Source: Sanchytrium tribonematis
Taxonomy: Eukaryota; Sanchytriomycota; Sanchytriomycetes; Sanchytriales; Sanchytriaceae
Length of the DNA: 64,000 nucleotides
Direction: 5' to 3'
Assembly (NCBI GenBank): GCA_018985235.1
Contig: JADGIG010000004.1
Span: forward strand, 1-64,000
Positions 39,815 through 50,452 of the stretch are shown here, in pieces. Within the stretch, counting starts at the first letter, position 1. Every line of letters begins with the position of its first letter. Position numbers and translations under genes: made by a program. Below the pieces are notes generated by a model, which made no database searches, was not told the origin of the DNA, and saw only the letters and a list, made by a program, of their open reading frames with translations.

Positions 39815-41110
39815 TTATTGCTTCAGTTTTTCTAATGCGGAAGTGAAAGAATTAAAAATATCTGGCCCATAAGATCCAAATTCCTTCTTGAAAACAGACA
39901 TTGTAGGCTTTAATATATACTTTAAATCTCCAGCAATGCTGCTCTCAGTATCTTTGATTTCTATTTCGTCCGCTGCTCTTCGAAGCTGCGCTAAATTTAA
40001 TGCGATACTTGCAATCAATTCTGATTTGACTTTTTCTTTATCATCATCCATAGACTGTTCAAGAGATTCGCTAATTTTAGACATATTTGGAATAAGTAGC
40101 ACTCTTACAGCTTCTGGACCAATTATATTGATTCCCAGAATGGAACCGTATTTTGTAGCAATCGATTTCGAAGAATCCAAAAGTGACAGCATGAATGTTT
40201 TAGCCAGTCTAGGTTTTAAAGTTGGGTAATGAACAGAATACTTATTAACAAACAATGAGACAACTGATGCAGCATTTCTTCGCAACGCCCAGTGGTCGCC
40301 ATTACTAGCGACAGATTTGGCAAGTACACATGAAAGTAAAAGAGGCAAAAACTGGTGTAAATATGGCTCAATAAATAATTCAGGATTGCCATATAAAGCC
40401 CTGGTAAATTCTATCATATTATTCAGCTTTGTATAATTATGAAAATGAGCTTGGATCTGATCACATATCCACTTTATAAAATACGGCAGCATTTGTTGAA
40501 GTCCACCGTCAGATTTTACTTGCTGCAATGCAAAATCTACAGCTTTTTGGTCTTGAGTCATAAATGTTACGATCTTATCGTAATACTTCGATGCCTCTTG
40601 AGTCATGACATGAGGTAACATTGGCTTTATAATGGTGTCTAATGTCTTATTCTCTTCCTCCACCGCCGGTCGAAAAGTGGCAGCTTTGACATCACTTGGA
40701 AGAGGATTTTCTGGAATTAAAGGTTGGTGACCCTCAACAGCTAGCCAATGTGCATGCCAATTTACAGGTGGTGGTAATTTTGGAGCCTGAAGCCTTAGTA
40801 ATTGCTCTAAATCAATTTCCTCGTCCTGCAGATAAAACAAAGATTGCTGAGGAACAGATCTAAATTGAGCAGGTGATATAAATCCGTAAATAGGCTCTGA
40901 ATTTCTGGCCGCAAGTGCCGAATTTATATCTTCGGACATAAGTAAGGACGATTTAGAATGGATTTGAAATTTACGGGCATCTTGAATTATTTGCCGTACG
41001 CGATATTCAACGTCATTGGCAATAACTGAAGCCACAGAGTCATCTACAGCTAGACCGAGACTCTCTGCTAGTACTAAAACATGATCTTTAGGAAGCAATG
41101 ATTCTTCCAT
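39815..41110 (-). CDS. TAF6: TFIID/SAGA subunit TAF6
   Basis: The 431-residue protein has an H4-like histone fold at about 5-70 (LPKDHVLVLAESLGLAVDD, LASV..NDVEYRVRQIIQDA), then EPIYGFISPAQFRSVP, a TAF6 hallmark. A HEAT-repeat domain at about 190-425 contains LPYFIKWICDQIQAHFHNY and LVSCVL-type helices around the family block HWALRRNAASVV. TAF6 pairs with TAF9 in TFIID and SAGA to contact promoters. It is somewhat shorter than human TAF6. TTTCTCCTTC lies shortly before the ATG, and the identical string precedes the next gene. The stop is embedded in AATAAA. Confidence 0.93.
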   Translation of the reverse strand: MEESLLPKDHVLVLAESLGLAVDDSVASVIANDVEYRVRQIIQDARKFQIHSKSSLLMSEDINSALAARNSEPIYGFISPAQFRSVPQQSLFYLQDEEIDLEQLLRLQAPKLPPPVNWHAHWLAVEGHQPLIPENPLPSDVKAATFRPAVEEENKTLDTIIKPMLPHVMTQEASKYYDKIVTFMTQDQKAVDFALQQVKSDGGLQQMLPYFIKWICDQIQAHFHNYTKLNNMIEFTRALYGNPELFIEPYLHQFLPLLLSCVLAKSVASNGDHWALRRNAASVVSLFVNKYSVHYPTLKPRLAKTFMLSLLDSSKSIATKYGSILGINIIGPEAVRVLLIPNMSKISESLEQSMDDDKEKVKSELIASIALNLAQLRRAADEIEIKDTESSIAGDLKYILKPTMSVFKKEFGSYGPDIFNSFTSALEKLKQ

Positions 41111-41166
41111 TGTCAGAAGGAGAAATTATTTGAACAATTTCCGAAAATTTATGAATGAATCGTGCT

Positions 41167-42486
41167 TTATTCAATAGTAGTCAGCACTCTTGTTAGTACA
41201 CCAGCGTCAACAGATCTCATTAGCTCTCTAATTTCGTCAACCTTTTTACGATTTTCACTTTTTTCCCCATTGCCAGTATTAACATCTGCTAAAAAGTAAG
41301 ACACTTCTCCCCAAGATTCGCATAATTGTCTTTCAATATTATACTTTGATAAAAGTGTGTTAATTCTATTGAGCACCCCAGGAACATTCTTATGAACATT
41401 GATAATCCGAACACACGGCGGAATCAGGTTCTTGAGGGCAATTTGCGGAAAATTGACTGCGCCTTGAGTGGTTCCATGTGTCAAATAGCTAGTAATATTA
41501 CGTGAGACTTCATCACCGATAGCTGTTTGAGCTTCCTCAGTACTTCCACCAATATGTGGGGTCAAGATAACATTATTCAGCTTTAACAATCTTGATTGAA
41601 ATCCAGGACCATTGCTCGCTGGCTCTTCTGGAAAAACATCAATGGCTGCACCAGCCAGGTGTCCAGATTCCAGTACATCCGCAAGAGCATTTAAGTCTAC
41701 CACTGTGCCTCTCGAAGCATTAATAAAATAAGAGTTCTTTTTCATTAGTTTAAATTGAGTTATACCAATCATATTTCTGGTTTCTTCGGTAAGTGGGACA
41801 TGCAAAGAGACATAGTCTGCTTTGCAAAGAACACCTTTTAGACTTGACATTGATACGGCCGAACCGAGTGGCATAATTGGTAAAATATCATAAAAAATAA
41901 CTTTCATTCCTAGAGCTTCGGCTAATACACTCAATTGACTCCCAATATGACCATATCCAACAATACCCAGCGTCTTTCCTCTTACTTCATAGCAGCCTCT
42001 AGACACCTTTTGCCAGTCACCATTATGCATTTTGTTATTCAAATCACCCAATTTGCGAGCCAAGACAATTATTTCTGCAATTACCAATTCAGCAACACTT
42101 CTTGAATTTGAGAAGGGAGAATTGAACACGGGAATGCCACGTCTAGCAGCAAATGTCAAATCTACCTGGTTGGTTCCAATGCAAAAGCAGCCTACAGCTA
42201 ATAGATTTTGGGCATATTCTAATGCCTCTTTATCAAGCTGAGTTTTGGACCTGATTCCAATAACGTGAGCATCTTTAATTTTTTCAAACAATTGAGCCCT
42301 GGGTAGTGCACTTGGAATCAATTCCACATCAAAACCAAATCCTTTAAATTTTTCAACAGCAACTGGTGAAACTCCCTCGAGTAACAGGATATTCATGTGC
42401 TCTGGTTTGATTCTAGAGTCTTGTTGGTCCAAAACTAAAAAATCATGGGAATAGTGAATGGGACTTTGCACTGAACTCTCAGTCAT
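41167..42486 (-). CDS. SER33: D-3-phosphoglycerate dehydrogenase with ACT domain
   Basis: The 439-residue enzyme matches Ser3/Ser33. Residues 35-330 form the 2-hydroxyacid dehydrogenase: ILLLEGVSPVAVE, GIRSKTQLD, NAD site VGYGHIGSQL, NASRGTVVDLNAL, DVFPEEPAS and the catalytic His in TPHIGGSTEEAQ. A C-terminal ACT-like domain at about 365-439 senses serine. It starts serine synthesis by oxidising 3-phosphoglycerate to 3-phosphohydroxypyruvate. An N-terminal extension of about 27 residues precedes the core, as in fungal forms. The stop lies in AATAAA. Confidence 0.95.
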   Translation of the reverse strand: MTESSVQSPIHYSHDFLVLDQQDSRIKPEHMNILLLEGVSPVAVEKFKGFGFDVELIPSALPRAQLFEKIKDAHVIGIRSKTQLDKEALEYAQNLLAVGCFCIGTNQVDLTFAARRGIPVFNSPFSNSRSVAELVIAEIIVLARKLGDLNNKMHNGDWQKVSRGCYEVRGKTLGIVGYGHIGSQLSVLAEALGMKVIFYDILPIMPLGSAVSMSSLKGVLCKADYVSLHVPLTEETRNMIGITQFKLMKKNSYFINASRGTVVDLNALADVLESGHLAGAAIDVFPEEPASNGPGFQSRLLKLNNVILTPHIGGSTEEAQTAIGDEVSRNITSYLTHGTTQGAVNFPQIALKNLIPPCVRIINVHKNVPGVLNRINTLLSKYNIERQLCESWGEVSYFLADVNTGNGEKSENRKKVDEIRELMRSVDAGVLTRVLTTIE

Positions 42487-42570
42487 TATTTTGATGTTTC
42501 GAGATAAAATGAAGGAGAAATGATAAGATATGTAGCTTATTTATTGAGAACTGACAGTGCATGAGACAAG

Positions 42571-45124
42571 TTACACGTTGAAAATCATCTTCAGACTGTC
42601 GTCAAGAATAACTTCGTCACCTAGGCCTTTTCGCCGCCTTGTTTTCAGCAAATAATCAGTAGCTAATAATTGAACCGGAGAGGGCTCGAGTGGTTCTATA
42701 TTTATAGGTTGAAATACTCCCAACAAAGGATCGCTTTCTAAAATTTGATAGTGACTAAATTGACTATAGACCATTGCTGCACCCTGAGTTACCATTCGAA
42801 TATCCACTTCGCAGCCAAAACTATCCAAAGCTGGAACTTGGCATTTCATACAAAACAATGACGTAGAAGGTATAGCGTAGCTTGCAAGGACATTACCACG
42901 CCGACGATTAAGCATTTTTGACACCGCATTGAAACACTCTTTGGGACACAACACATCGTAGTACAAATATGGCTCAACAAATCTTGGCGAAGCACTTAAA
43001 ATGCTGTTGAAACAAGATTTTCTCATCGTTGGAATAATTTGACCAGTTTCCAAATCATCGGATCTAATATTTACAAGCTTAATTTTGGTGCCATAGACAT
43101 AGTCGTCGCATAAAGGACCTTGTCGACATGCCCATTGAAATCCTTTCACAAACGGACCTCGATTCTCGTCAAATTTGGTCCGACTTTCGTCTAAAATATC
43201 GTTGACAAGTGCACATGTACTAAAATCTTCAGGGCCAAGACACCACAATCCGTCGACTGCAAGATGATCCCAATAATTTGAGAAATCAACATTTTTCTTC
43301 TCAAAATGAAGCTTCCGACAAAGCTCACTCTCCATTGGCTCTGCCACAGTGGTAATCATGGTTCTAAATTAATCAAAAATACTTCAAGTTTGGGGATATT
43401 GAGTGACATTGAATTTGGGATGACTCCATGACAGTTTCTCTCAATTTGGCAACCGGATCACTTACTCGTATATCACAGTCACAAAAATAACGTAGATCAT
43501 GCAGGGCACAATCTAACAAGAATTCTGATGGAGAAAACAATCCATATTCGCCACTATCTTCCATTTTGAATTCAATACCAGGGTACATTCTGGTTAACAC
43601 AACAACATGTTCTAACATTCTTTTTAAATGAGACGGGATTCTTGGTTCTATTGCTATATAAAGCCATTTTGGATCTGACATGAGTATATTTTCGAAAGAT
43701 TCGATAGGGCCGGTAAAATTTGAGGATACGAAGAGTGAGTACGGTCTGACATTTTCTGTGACAGGAAACAAGAAAATTTCACCGATTTTAGCACTTTTAA
43801 GAGAAATTAATGATCTTGCAAATGGAATGTAGAGCTCTGAGATAATTTCTATGAATTCTTCACCTTTCGATCGTACCCTAAACTTATTACCTGGTATCAC
43901 CGCACCACTTACTACTTTACCTAATGCATAGAGACGATTAAAATAATAAATGTTAGCAACTTGAATAACGTTCATATCACTATGAAAGGACTCAATCGAT
44001 TTGTAAATTAGAGAGTGAGTATCAGGGTATCGACACAAATAATTACTCTTGGAATCGGAGAATGGTGGCAGTTGACTAATTAGATGAATTACGGGTATTG
44101 GGCTACCAATCCAAGTTTGCAAAACTGCTTTACAAATAAGATTTGGATTTTGTTTATGAATTGATTGCGGGAGGCGAATATTCATAGCAGAGATGAATGC
44201 CTTCACATCATCAACAGGATCACCAAGAACTATGCCATAAATTTTATATAAAGGTTCTAATATAAAATCTGAAAAAGTTGTACATTTGTCTGATTTCACA
44301 AATTTAGAATCTTTGAATTCGTAATTTTGCCATAATCGAGGCGTAAATTCGCTAAGTGGTAAAGTGATTTTGGACTTGGCCAAATATTGTTCAGCAAAAC
44401 TCATCAAAGTAAAACACCAGCCATCTTTAAGGCTACTAAATGCTATATTATCCAACAGAGGATCAATTTTTTGAGACAAATCACCACCGCATTTAAGAAT
44501 ATGCCGATTGAGGTCATTAATTACACATAGAATTTTCTGATAAGCATCAAATGGAGGTAATTTCAATTCTACGATAAGACGATCTATTTTGTTGAGAATA
44601 ACAACCATTTTGATACTATATTTCAGGCAATATTCTATAGTCGTTCTAGTCACAAGTTGAACACCCTCAACAACATCAATAACCAAGGTGCAACCATCTG
44701 CAATTAGTAAATTTTGATATTCATAAATACATCCGCTATGTCCCGGCATGTCGATCATATTAAATTGCATTGTTTTTCTTCCACTTACTTGCAGTGATAT
44801 TGGAGTCGAAAGTATAGAGACTTTCTTCGCTTTTTCTAAAATATGGTGATCGGTAAAACGAGTAACGCTTTGTAAAGTGCTTGATATTAGATAATCAACT
44901 AAAGACGTTTTGCCAGAATGTAAGTTCCCACATATTAAAAATGTTCTATGTCGATCTTCAGTCAGATAATCAACAAATTGCGGTTTAATTTTGTTTGGTA
45001 TCGAATAAAGCTGATTAAAAGACTTCATTTTAATAACAGGCTCATTAATATCCATCATGTCCTCTTTTTCGACATATATTTCAGCATTGTTGTACATTTC
45101 ATTGGATTTGATCAATTGGGTCAT
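42571..45124 (-). CDS. SNU114: U5 snRNP GTPase SNU114/EFTUD2
   Basis: Exons 43383-45124 and 42571-43363 join via a 19-nt intron into 844 residues. The EF-2-like GTPase shows CGNLHSGKTSLVD near 58, DMPGH (usually DTPGH) near 120 and LNKIDRLIVELKLPP near 174. The second half, encoded after the intron, has VKGFQWACREGPLC-type sequence (FQWACRQGPLCDD), QIIPTMRKSCFN and KTRRRKGLGD, as in Snu114. It controls U4/U6 unwinding and spliceosome disassembly. At 844 residues it is shorter than human (972), mostly through loss of the acidic N-terminus. PRP5 and SmD1 are in the same window. Confidence 0.94.
43364..43382 (-). other. 19-nt intron, SNU114 (phase 2)
   Basis: The intron is GTATTTTTGATTAATTTAG. 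Removal reads SPNLK-T-MITTVAEPME, matching the EFTUD2 stretch NKITMIAEP. The retained intron gives an in-frame TGA. It lies at 69% of the CDS. Confidence 0.96.
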
Positions 45125-45127
45125 TTC

Positions 45128-45136
45128 CTCCTTTGT
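45128..45136 (+). promoter_or_regulatory. CTCCTTTGT motif in the SNU114/thioredoxin intergenic gap
   Basis: The 41-nt gap between two divergent ATGs contains CTCCTTTGT on the plus strand, 29 nt before the thioredoxin ATG and 3 nt from the SNU114 ATG. It may serve both directions. Confidence 0.35.
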
Positions 45137-45165
45137 TGCAAATTTTATTTTATTGAATCAACACC

Positions 45166-45654
45166 ATGGTGAAAGAAGTAACGACACAAAGCGAAATTGA
45201 TAAAACAAACGGGAAAATTATATGCGACTTCACTGCAACTTGGTGCGGACCTTGCAAACAGATTAAGCCAGTATTCGAAAAATTAGAAAAAGAATACTCA
45301 TCGTTGAAATTTATATGCGTGGATGTCGACAAATGTCCAGATATTGCGAAAAAGTACGGTGTCACTGCTATGCCAACATTTGTTGTTATACAAAATTCTA
45401 ATTCAATTGATGAATTAAAAGGTGCATCTCCAAATGCTCTGCGCAACTTATGCGACAAGCATAAGGGCCCTTCGGCATTTTCTGGAAAAGGCTATGTTTT
45501 AGGTTCTACTACACCAGTGAGCTCTACAGGGACCAGGATTTTACAACAAGGCACTAGTTTTCAACCGCCTGCTACTTTGAAAACTATTGTGTTGTTTTTA
45601 TTTCCTTTTTTGATATATTTGGCAGTTTCATATATTTATAGCCTCATTAAGTAA
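45166..45654 (+). CDS. Tail-anchored thioredoxin
   Basis: The 162-residue protein has a thioredoxin fold at about 5-100 with the active site ATWCGPCKQIKP at residues 24-35 and cis-Pro in TAMPTF near 70. A Ser/Thr/Gly-rich linker leads to a C-terminal hydrophobic helix (TIVLFLFPFLIYLAVSYIY) and a short SLIK tail, the layout of a tail-anchored protein facing the cytosol. It would reduce disulfides of proteins at an organelle membrane. The stop is followed by TAATAAA. It is convergent with the next gene. Confidence 0.87.
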   Translation: MVKEVTTQSEIDKTNGKIICDFTATWCGPCKQIKPVFEKLEKEYSSLKFICVDVDKCPDIAKKYGVTAMPTFVVIQNSNSIDELKGASPNALRNLCDKHKGPSAFSGKGYVLGSTTPVSSTGTRILQQGTSFQPPATLKTIVLFLFPFLIYLAVSYIYSLIK

Positions 45655-45719
45655 TAAACCGAATTTAAGTCGCATTTTTATGGCTGAGGTGTTTGTCCAA
45701 TATACTCGCTAAAATAAAT

Positions 45720-47958
45720 TTATTCTAATAATTGGAAAAACACTTCAAGAGATGCATCAATATTGTGACTGTCTATAAATATTTTTTTTATATGATCCCA
45801 AAGGGACTCATCATCCCATTTGAGTAGCAATTTTTTCCCTATAAATTGGTCATGGGATATATTTGCTAAAATTAAATCAGCAATTTTGTTCAATTGCGTC
45901 GGAGAAAAGTCGTGCGGCCTTAGAGGAATGTGATATAATACCCAACAAATTGTGGGAGTCAAAAATTCTTCAGTGAGCAGGGAAGGCTCAATATATTTCC
46001 CAATAGCCTTGAGCAACTCCTCGAGATGTAGGAGAGTATCTTGTGGATTTTTGACAAAAGCCTAAATAAATAAATTCTACCAAATGATCAAATATTAGCA
46101 TTGAATTGCTCAAAATTCCCAAAGTTAGTGTCTCTGAAAGAGTTTCCATCTTCTTAATCGTCCAAGTCAGCATCGATATAGAAATGCCTAGATAATCTGT
46201 ATCAACCAGGTTTATAATTGTATCAAGCAAACAACCAGCGTGCAATGAGCGCGGATCCTCTGAGAAGTAGTCCATATAGTCAAATTTAGAAAAAGGAGTT
46301 GAATTTTGAAAAAGCATTACATAAAATTGGCATAAATTACCTTGCGATAAATACATATCAACATGATCAGAAAAAGAACGGAATTCCTTTGTTGAAAATG
46401 GAGTATCTAAAATCATAGGAGAATACAACGGCGTTGTCTGAGCCTCTTTGCGTCGACTCATTATGGGTGTTTTAGATGGTGTGAATATCTTAGACCTTGT
46501 AGGAGACATCAGATTATCAAACTTTTCCTCAATATTTTTGACCAGAGGAGTACAAGGCGTATTTTCTAAATATTCATTGTCATCGACTTTTAATTGTGAT
46601 AAAATAAGGGAAGTTTCTTCAACATCGGCTGTATTGTCTTTTATGGGAGTGACAAAACTGGCTTCATTTTGATTGGATTCATATTTTGATTCAGATGCTA
46701 CAATTTTGGCATCATCACCCGTTCTGTCATTAGACTTAGCAGTGGTAGTTTCATTTTGCAAATCAATTTTAGAGTCCATTTTGTTAAATGGCTTTGAAAA
46801 TTCAATTTCCTCGTTGCCTGAGTCTTCATCGTCGTCTGAAAGAGTACGCAATCTTTTTACCTCTAAACTCTTTTTAGGTGTGAAGGGAGCGGTTCGCTTA
46901 GGCAATGATATTTCGATAGATGTTGAGTCATCCTCTTTTCCTAAAAGATTATTTATATGATTTTTAATTTCTATACTGGCTTTAGAATAATTGACATACT
47001 GAAATACCAGTGGGTCCCAACAAGAGACCATTTCCAAGGTGACCATTTCCCACTTGATAACGTATTTAAGTCTCATCCATCTTTTTTCGCGGACTAAAAT
47101 ATCAACACATTCAGAAATAGACAGTTTATCCTCAATTTTTTGCAGAGTGGGTGCAATGTTTCTCACCAGCACGAGTTTCTGGTATAATTTAACGAGTAGG
47201 TCCTTACTGAGATTATCATACGGGAGTTTGTTTAGCGTATCAATTGTTTTAATCCTTTGATTAGTGTCTAAAAGATACAACAAGTTGTTAATTTCTTTTT
47301 CCCGTGAAGGATGAGATAGCCTGTCTGACGATTTGAAGGATTCTGTGATTCTTTTCGTGGGTTTTACAAGAATGTTTAATCTCTTCTTTTCAAGGTTACC
47401 CAGTTGATTCTCTAGAATAGTTTGTTCTTGTTGGCTTAGTAAACAAAAGAGATCTTTTCCTAAAGTCCTCATTAATGGATCCGAGTGTACAATGCATTTT
47501 TTGACATATTCCGAAATTAAAGTTCCTTGCAACGTCCTATGATTTAATTTAGTTTTCGCTTTTATTTCTTCCATGACGTGATTATTCATAAAATGCGTCA
47601 ATAATTCTAATTGTTGCTTATATTTGGAAGTACAATGCTTCATTATCGTGTCCATATAAGGATGCAAATTATAGTTTTCGGGAATACAACCAATACTCAG
47701 ATCCAAAAATATTTTTTTTGTCTTTCTTGCTAATTGAAATAATGAATTGATAAGTAAAGGGAAATGGTTCATGTTAGGCTGCTCTTTTAAATTTTTATGT
47801 ACACAATTTATAAATGCCTTAATTAGCAAAGATCGCTCGCTATTCAACAAATGACAATATTTGTCTAGATCTGGTAGCAAATTTGTTTTGGCATCTTTTA
47901 ATACAGGTATCTGCTGCATAAATTTGGTATCTGGCTGTAAGAGAATATTGTAAACCAT
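45720..47958 (-). CDS. Large helical nuclear-type protein of unknown function
   Basis: Exons 46081-47958 and 45720-46061 join by a 19-nt intron into 739 residues. The N-terminal about 330 residues look like HEAT-type helices. A Ser/Asp/Thr-rich middle with KRTAPFTPKKS, TPSKTPIMS and other SP/TP sites suggests cyclin-dependent or similar phosphorylation. The C-terminal 200 residues are helical again, with splicing joining MLIFDHL to AFVKNPQDTLLHLEELLKA. I considered symplekin/Pta1 and NELF subunits and could not confirm either. The start is the ATG at 47958; an upstream TTG is open. The stop is embedded in AATAAA. Confidence 0.75.
46062..46080 (-). other. 19-nt intron, helical protein gene (phase 0)
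   Basis: The intron is GTAGAATTTATTTATTTAG. Without removal the frame runs 31 codons past the donor and stops. Removal links the two frames as FDHL-AFVKNPQD. It lies at 85% of the CDS. Its 3' end (TTTATTTAG) is the least typical of the set. Confidence 0.85.
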
Positions 47959-47985
47959 CAACTTCAAGAAACGTGGGGATTCAAA

Positions 47986-49113
47986 ATGAAATTTGGAGAT
48001 GCATTAATTTATGATTACTCTTCCAGTGTTTCTAAAGAAGAGATTATCACCATTGGATCTCTTAAACATAATCTCAAAGATCATGAAATGAATAATGATG
48101 GTGATATAGGACCAATTACAATTGTACAATTTAATATTGAAAGAGGCTATCAACTGGACAAAGTCATAAAACTAATCAGAGAATGCAATGCGGATGTTAT
48201 TTGTATTCAAGAAATAGATATTGATTGTGTAAGATCCCATAAAAGAAATTGCGCTCAGGAACTTGCAAAACAATTGAAGATGAAATGCATTTGCGTGATA
48301 GAATTTGAGGAATTAGATGAGCAGGGAGTTCATGGCAATGCGATACTCAGTCGATTAGATTTTGAGCTAGTTGATGTAATTTTGCATAGCGAAGTATTTA
48401 ACTGGAATGAACTTGGTAAATCGAAAGGTGAGGCGAGAATTGGACAAAGATGCACAATGGTATGTAAATTCACCATACGACATAGATCTGTCCTGATATA
48501 TTCAGCTCATTTGGAGGTATTTACTGGCATACTAGGCCGAGTGACTCAGATCAGCGAAATTTTCAATTTTGCGAACAGAGCGGATGCCTCTTTGCAAATT
48601 CTTTGTGGCGATTTAAATACTCTTGGTCATGGAATCGCTAGGCTAAGTCCAAGTTATTGCAATGATACTATGCGTTGGAGAAGTATAGGTTACTCAGAAA
48701 GTGAATTTTTTTACGATAGAGTTCTGAAATTTTATACAGAAGATGGCGAGTTTAACGAAAGTTTAAAAGGATATGGTCTAACTGACGAGATTTTGAAAGC
48801 TTGTAGAAATCCTGGCTTTCATGAAGTTTTTGATTTAAATGAGATAACATTAACAAGCTATGGAGGCGCATTTCAAGGAAAGCTTGATTGGGTTTTAGTC
48901 AAGGGCTTTAAAGTAAAATCAAAGTATATGAAAAATGTTGACTTTAATGCTAGTGACCATAAATTGCTTTGTTGCACATTAATTAATGGTGAGCCAGACG
49001 ATCCTCATAATCTTACTATAGATAGAAGGACAAAACTTTTTACCTACGGTCTAATTTTTGCTACCACAACAGTTGCTATAACATCTTTGTACTTGCGGAT
49101 TAAAAAGCACTAA
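47986..49113 (+). CDS. Endonuclease/exonuclease/phosphatase-fold protein with C-terminal membrane anchor
   Basis: The 375-residue protein shows the EEP fold: VQFNIERG near 44, ICIQEIDID near 68, GNAILSR near 113, IYSAHLEVF near 170, LCGDLNTLG near 206 and the final catalytic SDHKLL near 325. A single hydrophobic helix (LFTYGLIFATTTVAITSLYL) and basic KKH tail end the protein, suggesting a tail anchor. The fold covers DNases, phosphoinositide and sphingomyelin phosphodiesterases and deadenylases; I cannot choose the substrate. The ATG lies 27 nt from that of the divergent helical protein. Confidence 0.82.
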   Translation: MKFGDALIYDYSSSVSKEEIITIGSLKHNLKDHEMNNDGDIGPITIVQFNIERGYQLDKVIKLIRECNADVICIQEIDIDCVRSHKRNCAQELAKQLKMKCICVIEFEELDEQGVHGNAILSRLDFELVDVILHSEVFNWNELGKSKGEARIGQRCTMVCKFTIRHRSVLIYSAHLEVFTGILGRVTQISEIFNFANRADASLQILCGDLNTLGHGIARLSPSYCNDTMRWRSIGYSESEFFYDRVLKFYTEDGEFNESLKGYGLTDEILKACRNPGFHEVFDLNEITLTSYGGAFQGKLDWVLVKGFKVKSKYMKNVDFNASDHKLLCCTLINGEPDDPHNLTIDRRTKLFTYGLIFATTTVAITSLYLRIKKH

Positions 49114-49163
49114 TAGTTGTTTCATTTGTCCAAACTAATAAACTTATATTTTCCTGACACAAA

Positions 49164-50435
49164 ATGGGAACGCTTTTCAATGGAGAAATATTAAATATTC
49201 CTTTTATAAGCGTCGACTATCTCACAAAATCCAAAAACCATCTATATTTTGTTAGCCATGCCCACTCGGACCATTTTCAAGGTTTAAATTCGGAAGTTAC
49301 AATTCATTGCACTAGAATTACAGCAGAGTTTTTTCATTTGAAATTTAACATACCCAGGTCTAATCTAGTTGCATTACAAGGTTCGCAAATCATCAATTTT
49401 GGAAGAAAATCGCTTAAAGTCACGGTGATTGATGCAAATCATTGTTATGGAAGTTGTATGTTTTATTTTGAATATTTGGAACATAAAATACTATACACTG
49501 GTGACTGCAGACTAGATGGTGAATATCTTAAGCTGCAGCGGAACTTTTTTTCAAATTTGAAAGTTACCGAAATATATTTTGACAATACATTAGCAGGCAG
49601 AAGGTTTTACGAGTTGCCAACTATTACAGAGAGCCTCATTAGCCTAACCAAATTCATTAAGAAACAACGCAAATCTACAATGTTCTTCATTGATTATTTA
49701 TATGTTGGACATGAGGTTTTATTTGAAATACTTTTTAAAAAATTTAATCAAAAGATCCATGTTGATTTAGAATTCATGAAAATGTATCAGAACATTCCTT
49801 GCAAGCTATCAAATGGTTTCCTCTCTGAAGTCATGACTTTGAATCCACTTGAGACAAAATTCCATTACTGCACCAGCATGCGATGCGCCAGGCAGTTTAA
49901 AATTCACAAATGCGCTGAAGGTTGCCCACATGAGAATATTGTAATAAGAGCATCTGTTCTTACCTTCCGAAGTTCTATTAATTTTAATGAAAGAAAATTT
50001 AATCAGACGTTACAACTGTTCGAGAAAGAATTAGACAGCTTCCAACACAATGAGAGAAAAAGTTGCGTGGTTCAAATCGATTCGGAAAACAGTCACAATT
50101 TCAATTTACTTTTAAGTCTTCATTCTTCTGTATTAGAGTTGGATGTATTTCTTCGATTTTTCAACCTACCTTCGTCGAAAATATACCCTATTGTCAAAGT
50201 TAGCGAATACATACAAGGGCCGATAAAAGTGAACTCGCATCAGCATGCTTATCGCTTTTTAACTTTGGAAACAACCTTAAAGTCAACAACTTGTAATGAA
50301 GTGGTGCAATCAACATTCCCCAAAATCGATAATAATCAAGAAACTTTGTTTGAATACATACCTTCAACATTTCCAGAGGAAGATACCAAGTCTGATATGC
50401 TTATTGAAATTAAACCAGCTTATTTTTTAAAGTGA
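49164..50435 (+). CDS. Artemis/SNM1-like beta-CASP nuclease
   Basis: The 423-residue protein starts with a metallo-beta-lactamase core: VSHAHSDHFQGL near 31, NHCYGSCMFYFE near 92 and LYTGDCRLDGEYL near 111. The EIYFDNTLA block near 131 and a beta-CASP region with RSSINFNERKF near 272 follow. The pattern, together with the early start (MGTLFNGEI at residue 1), fits DCLRE1C/Artemis more than SNM1A or Apollo. Artemis-type enzymes open DNA hairpins and trim ends during non-homologous end joining. The C-terminal regulatory tail of the animal protein is mostly absent. Confidence 0.78.
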   Translation: MGTLFNGEILNIPFISVDYLTKSKNHLYFVSHAHSDHFQGLNSEVTIHCTRITAEFFHLKFNIPRSNLVALQGSQIINFGRKSLKVTVIDANHCYGSCMFYFEYLEHKILYTGDCRLDGEYLKLQRNFFSNLKVTEIYFDNTLAGRRFYELPTITESLISLTKFIKKQRKSTMFFIDYLYVGHEVLFEILFKKFNQKIHVDLEFMKMYQNIPCKLSNGFLSEVMTLNPLETKFHYCTSMRCARQFKIHKCAEGCPHENIVIRASVLTFRSSINFNERKFNQTLQLFEKELDSFQHNERKSCVVQIDSENSHNFNLLLSLHSSVLELDVFLRFFNLPSSKIYPIVKVSEYIQGPIKVNSHQHAYRFLTLETTLKSTTCNEVVQSTFPKIDNNQETLFEYIPSTFPEEDTKSDMLIEIKPAYFLK

Positions 50436-50452
50436 TGCCAAATTACAATTAT

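Noticed and set aside
45720-47958. Symplekin/Pta1 or NELF-B as identity of the helical protein
   Set aside because: I could not match any remembered signature of these families; similarity is limited to being helical with a Ser/Thr-rich linker.
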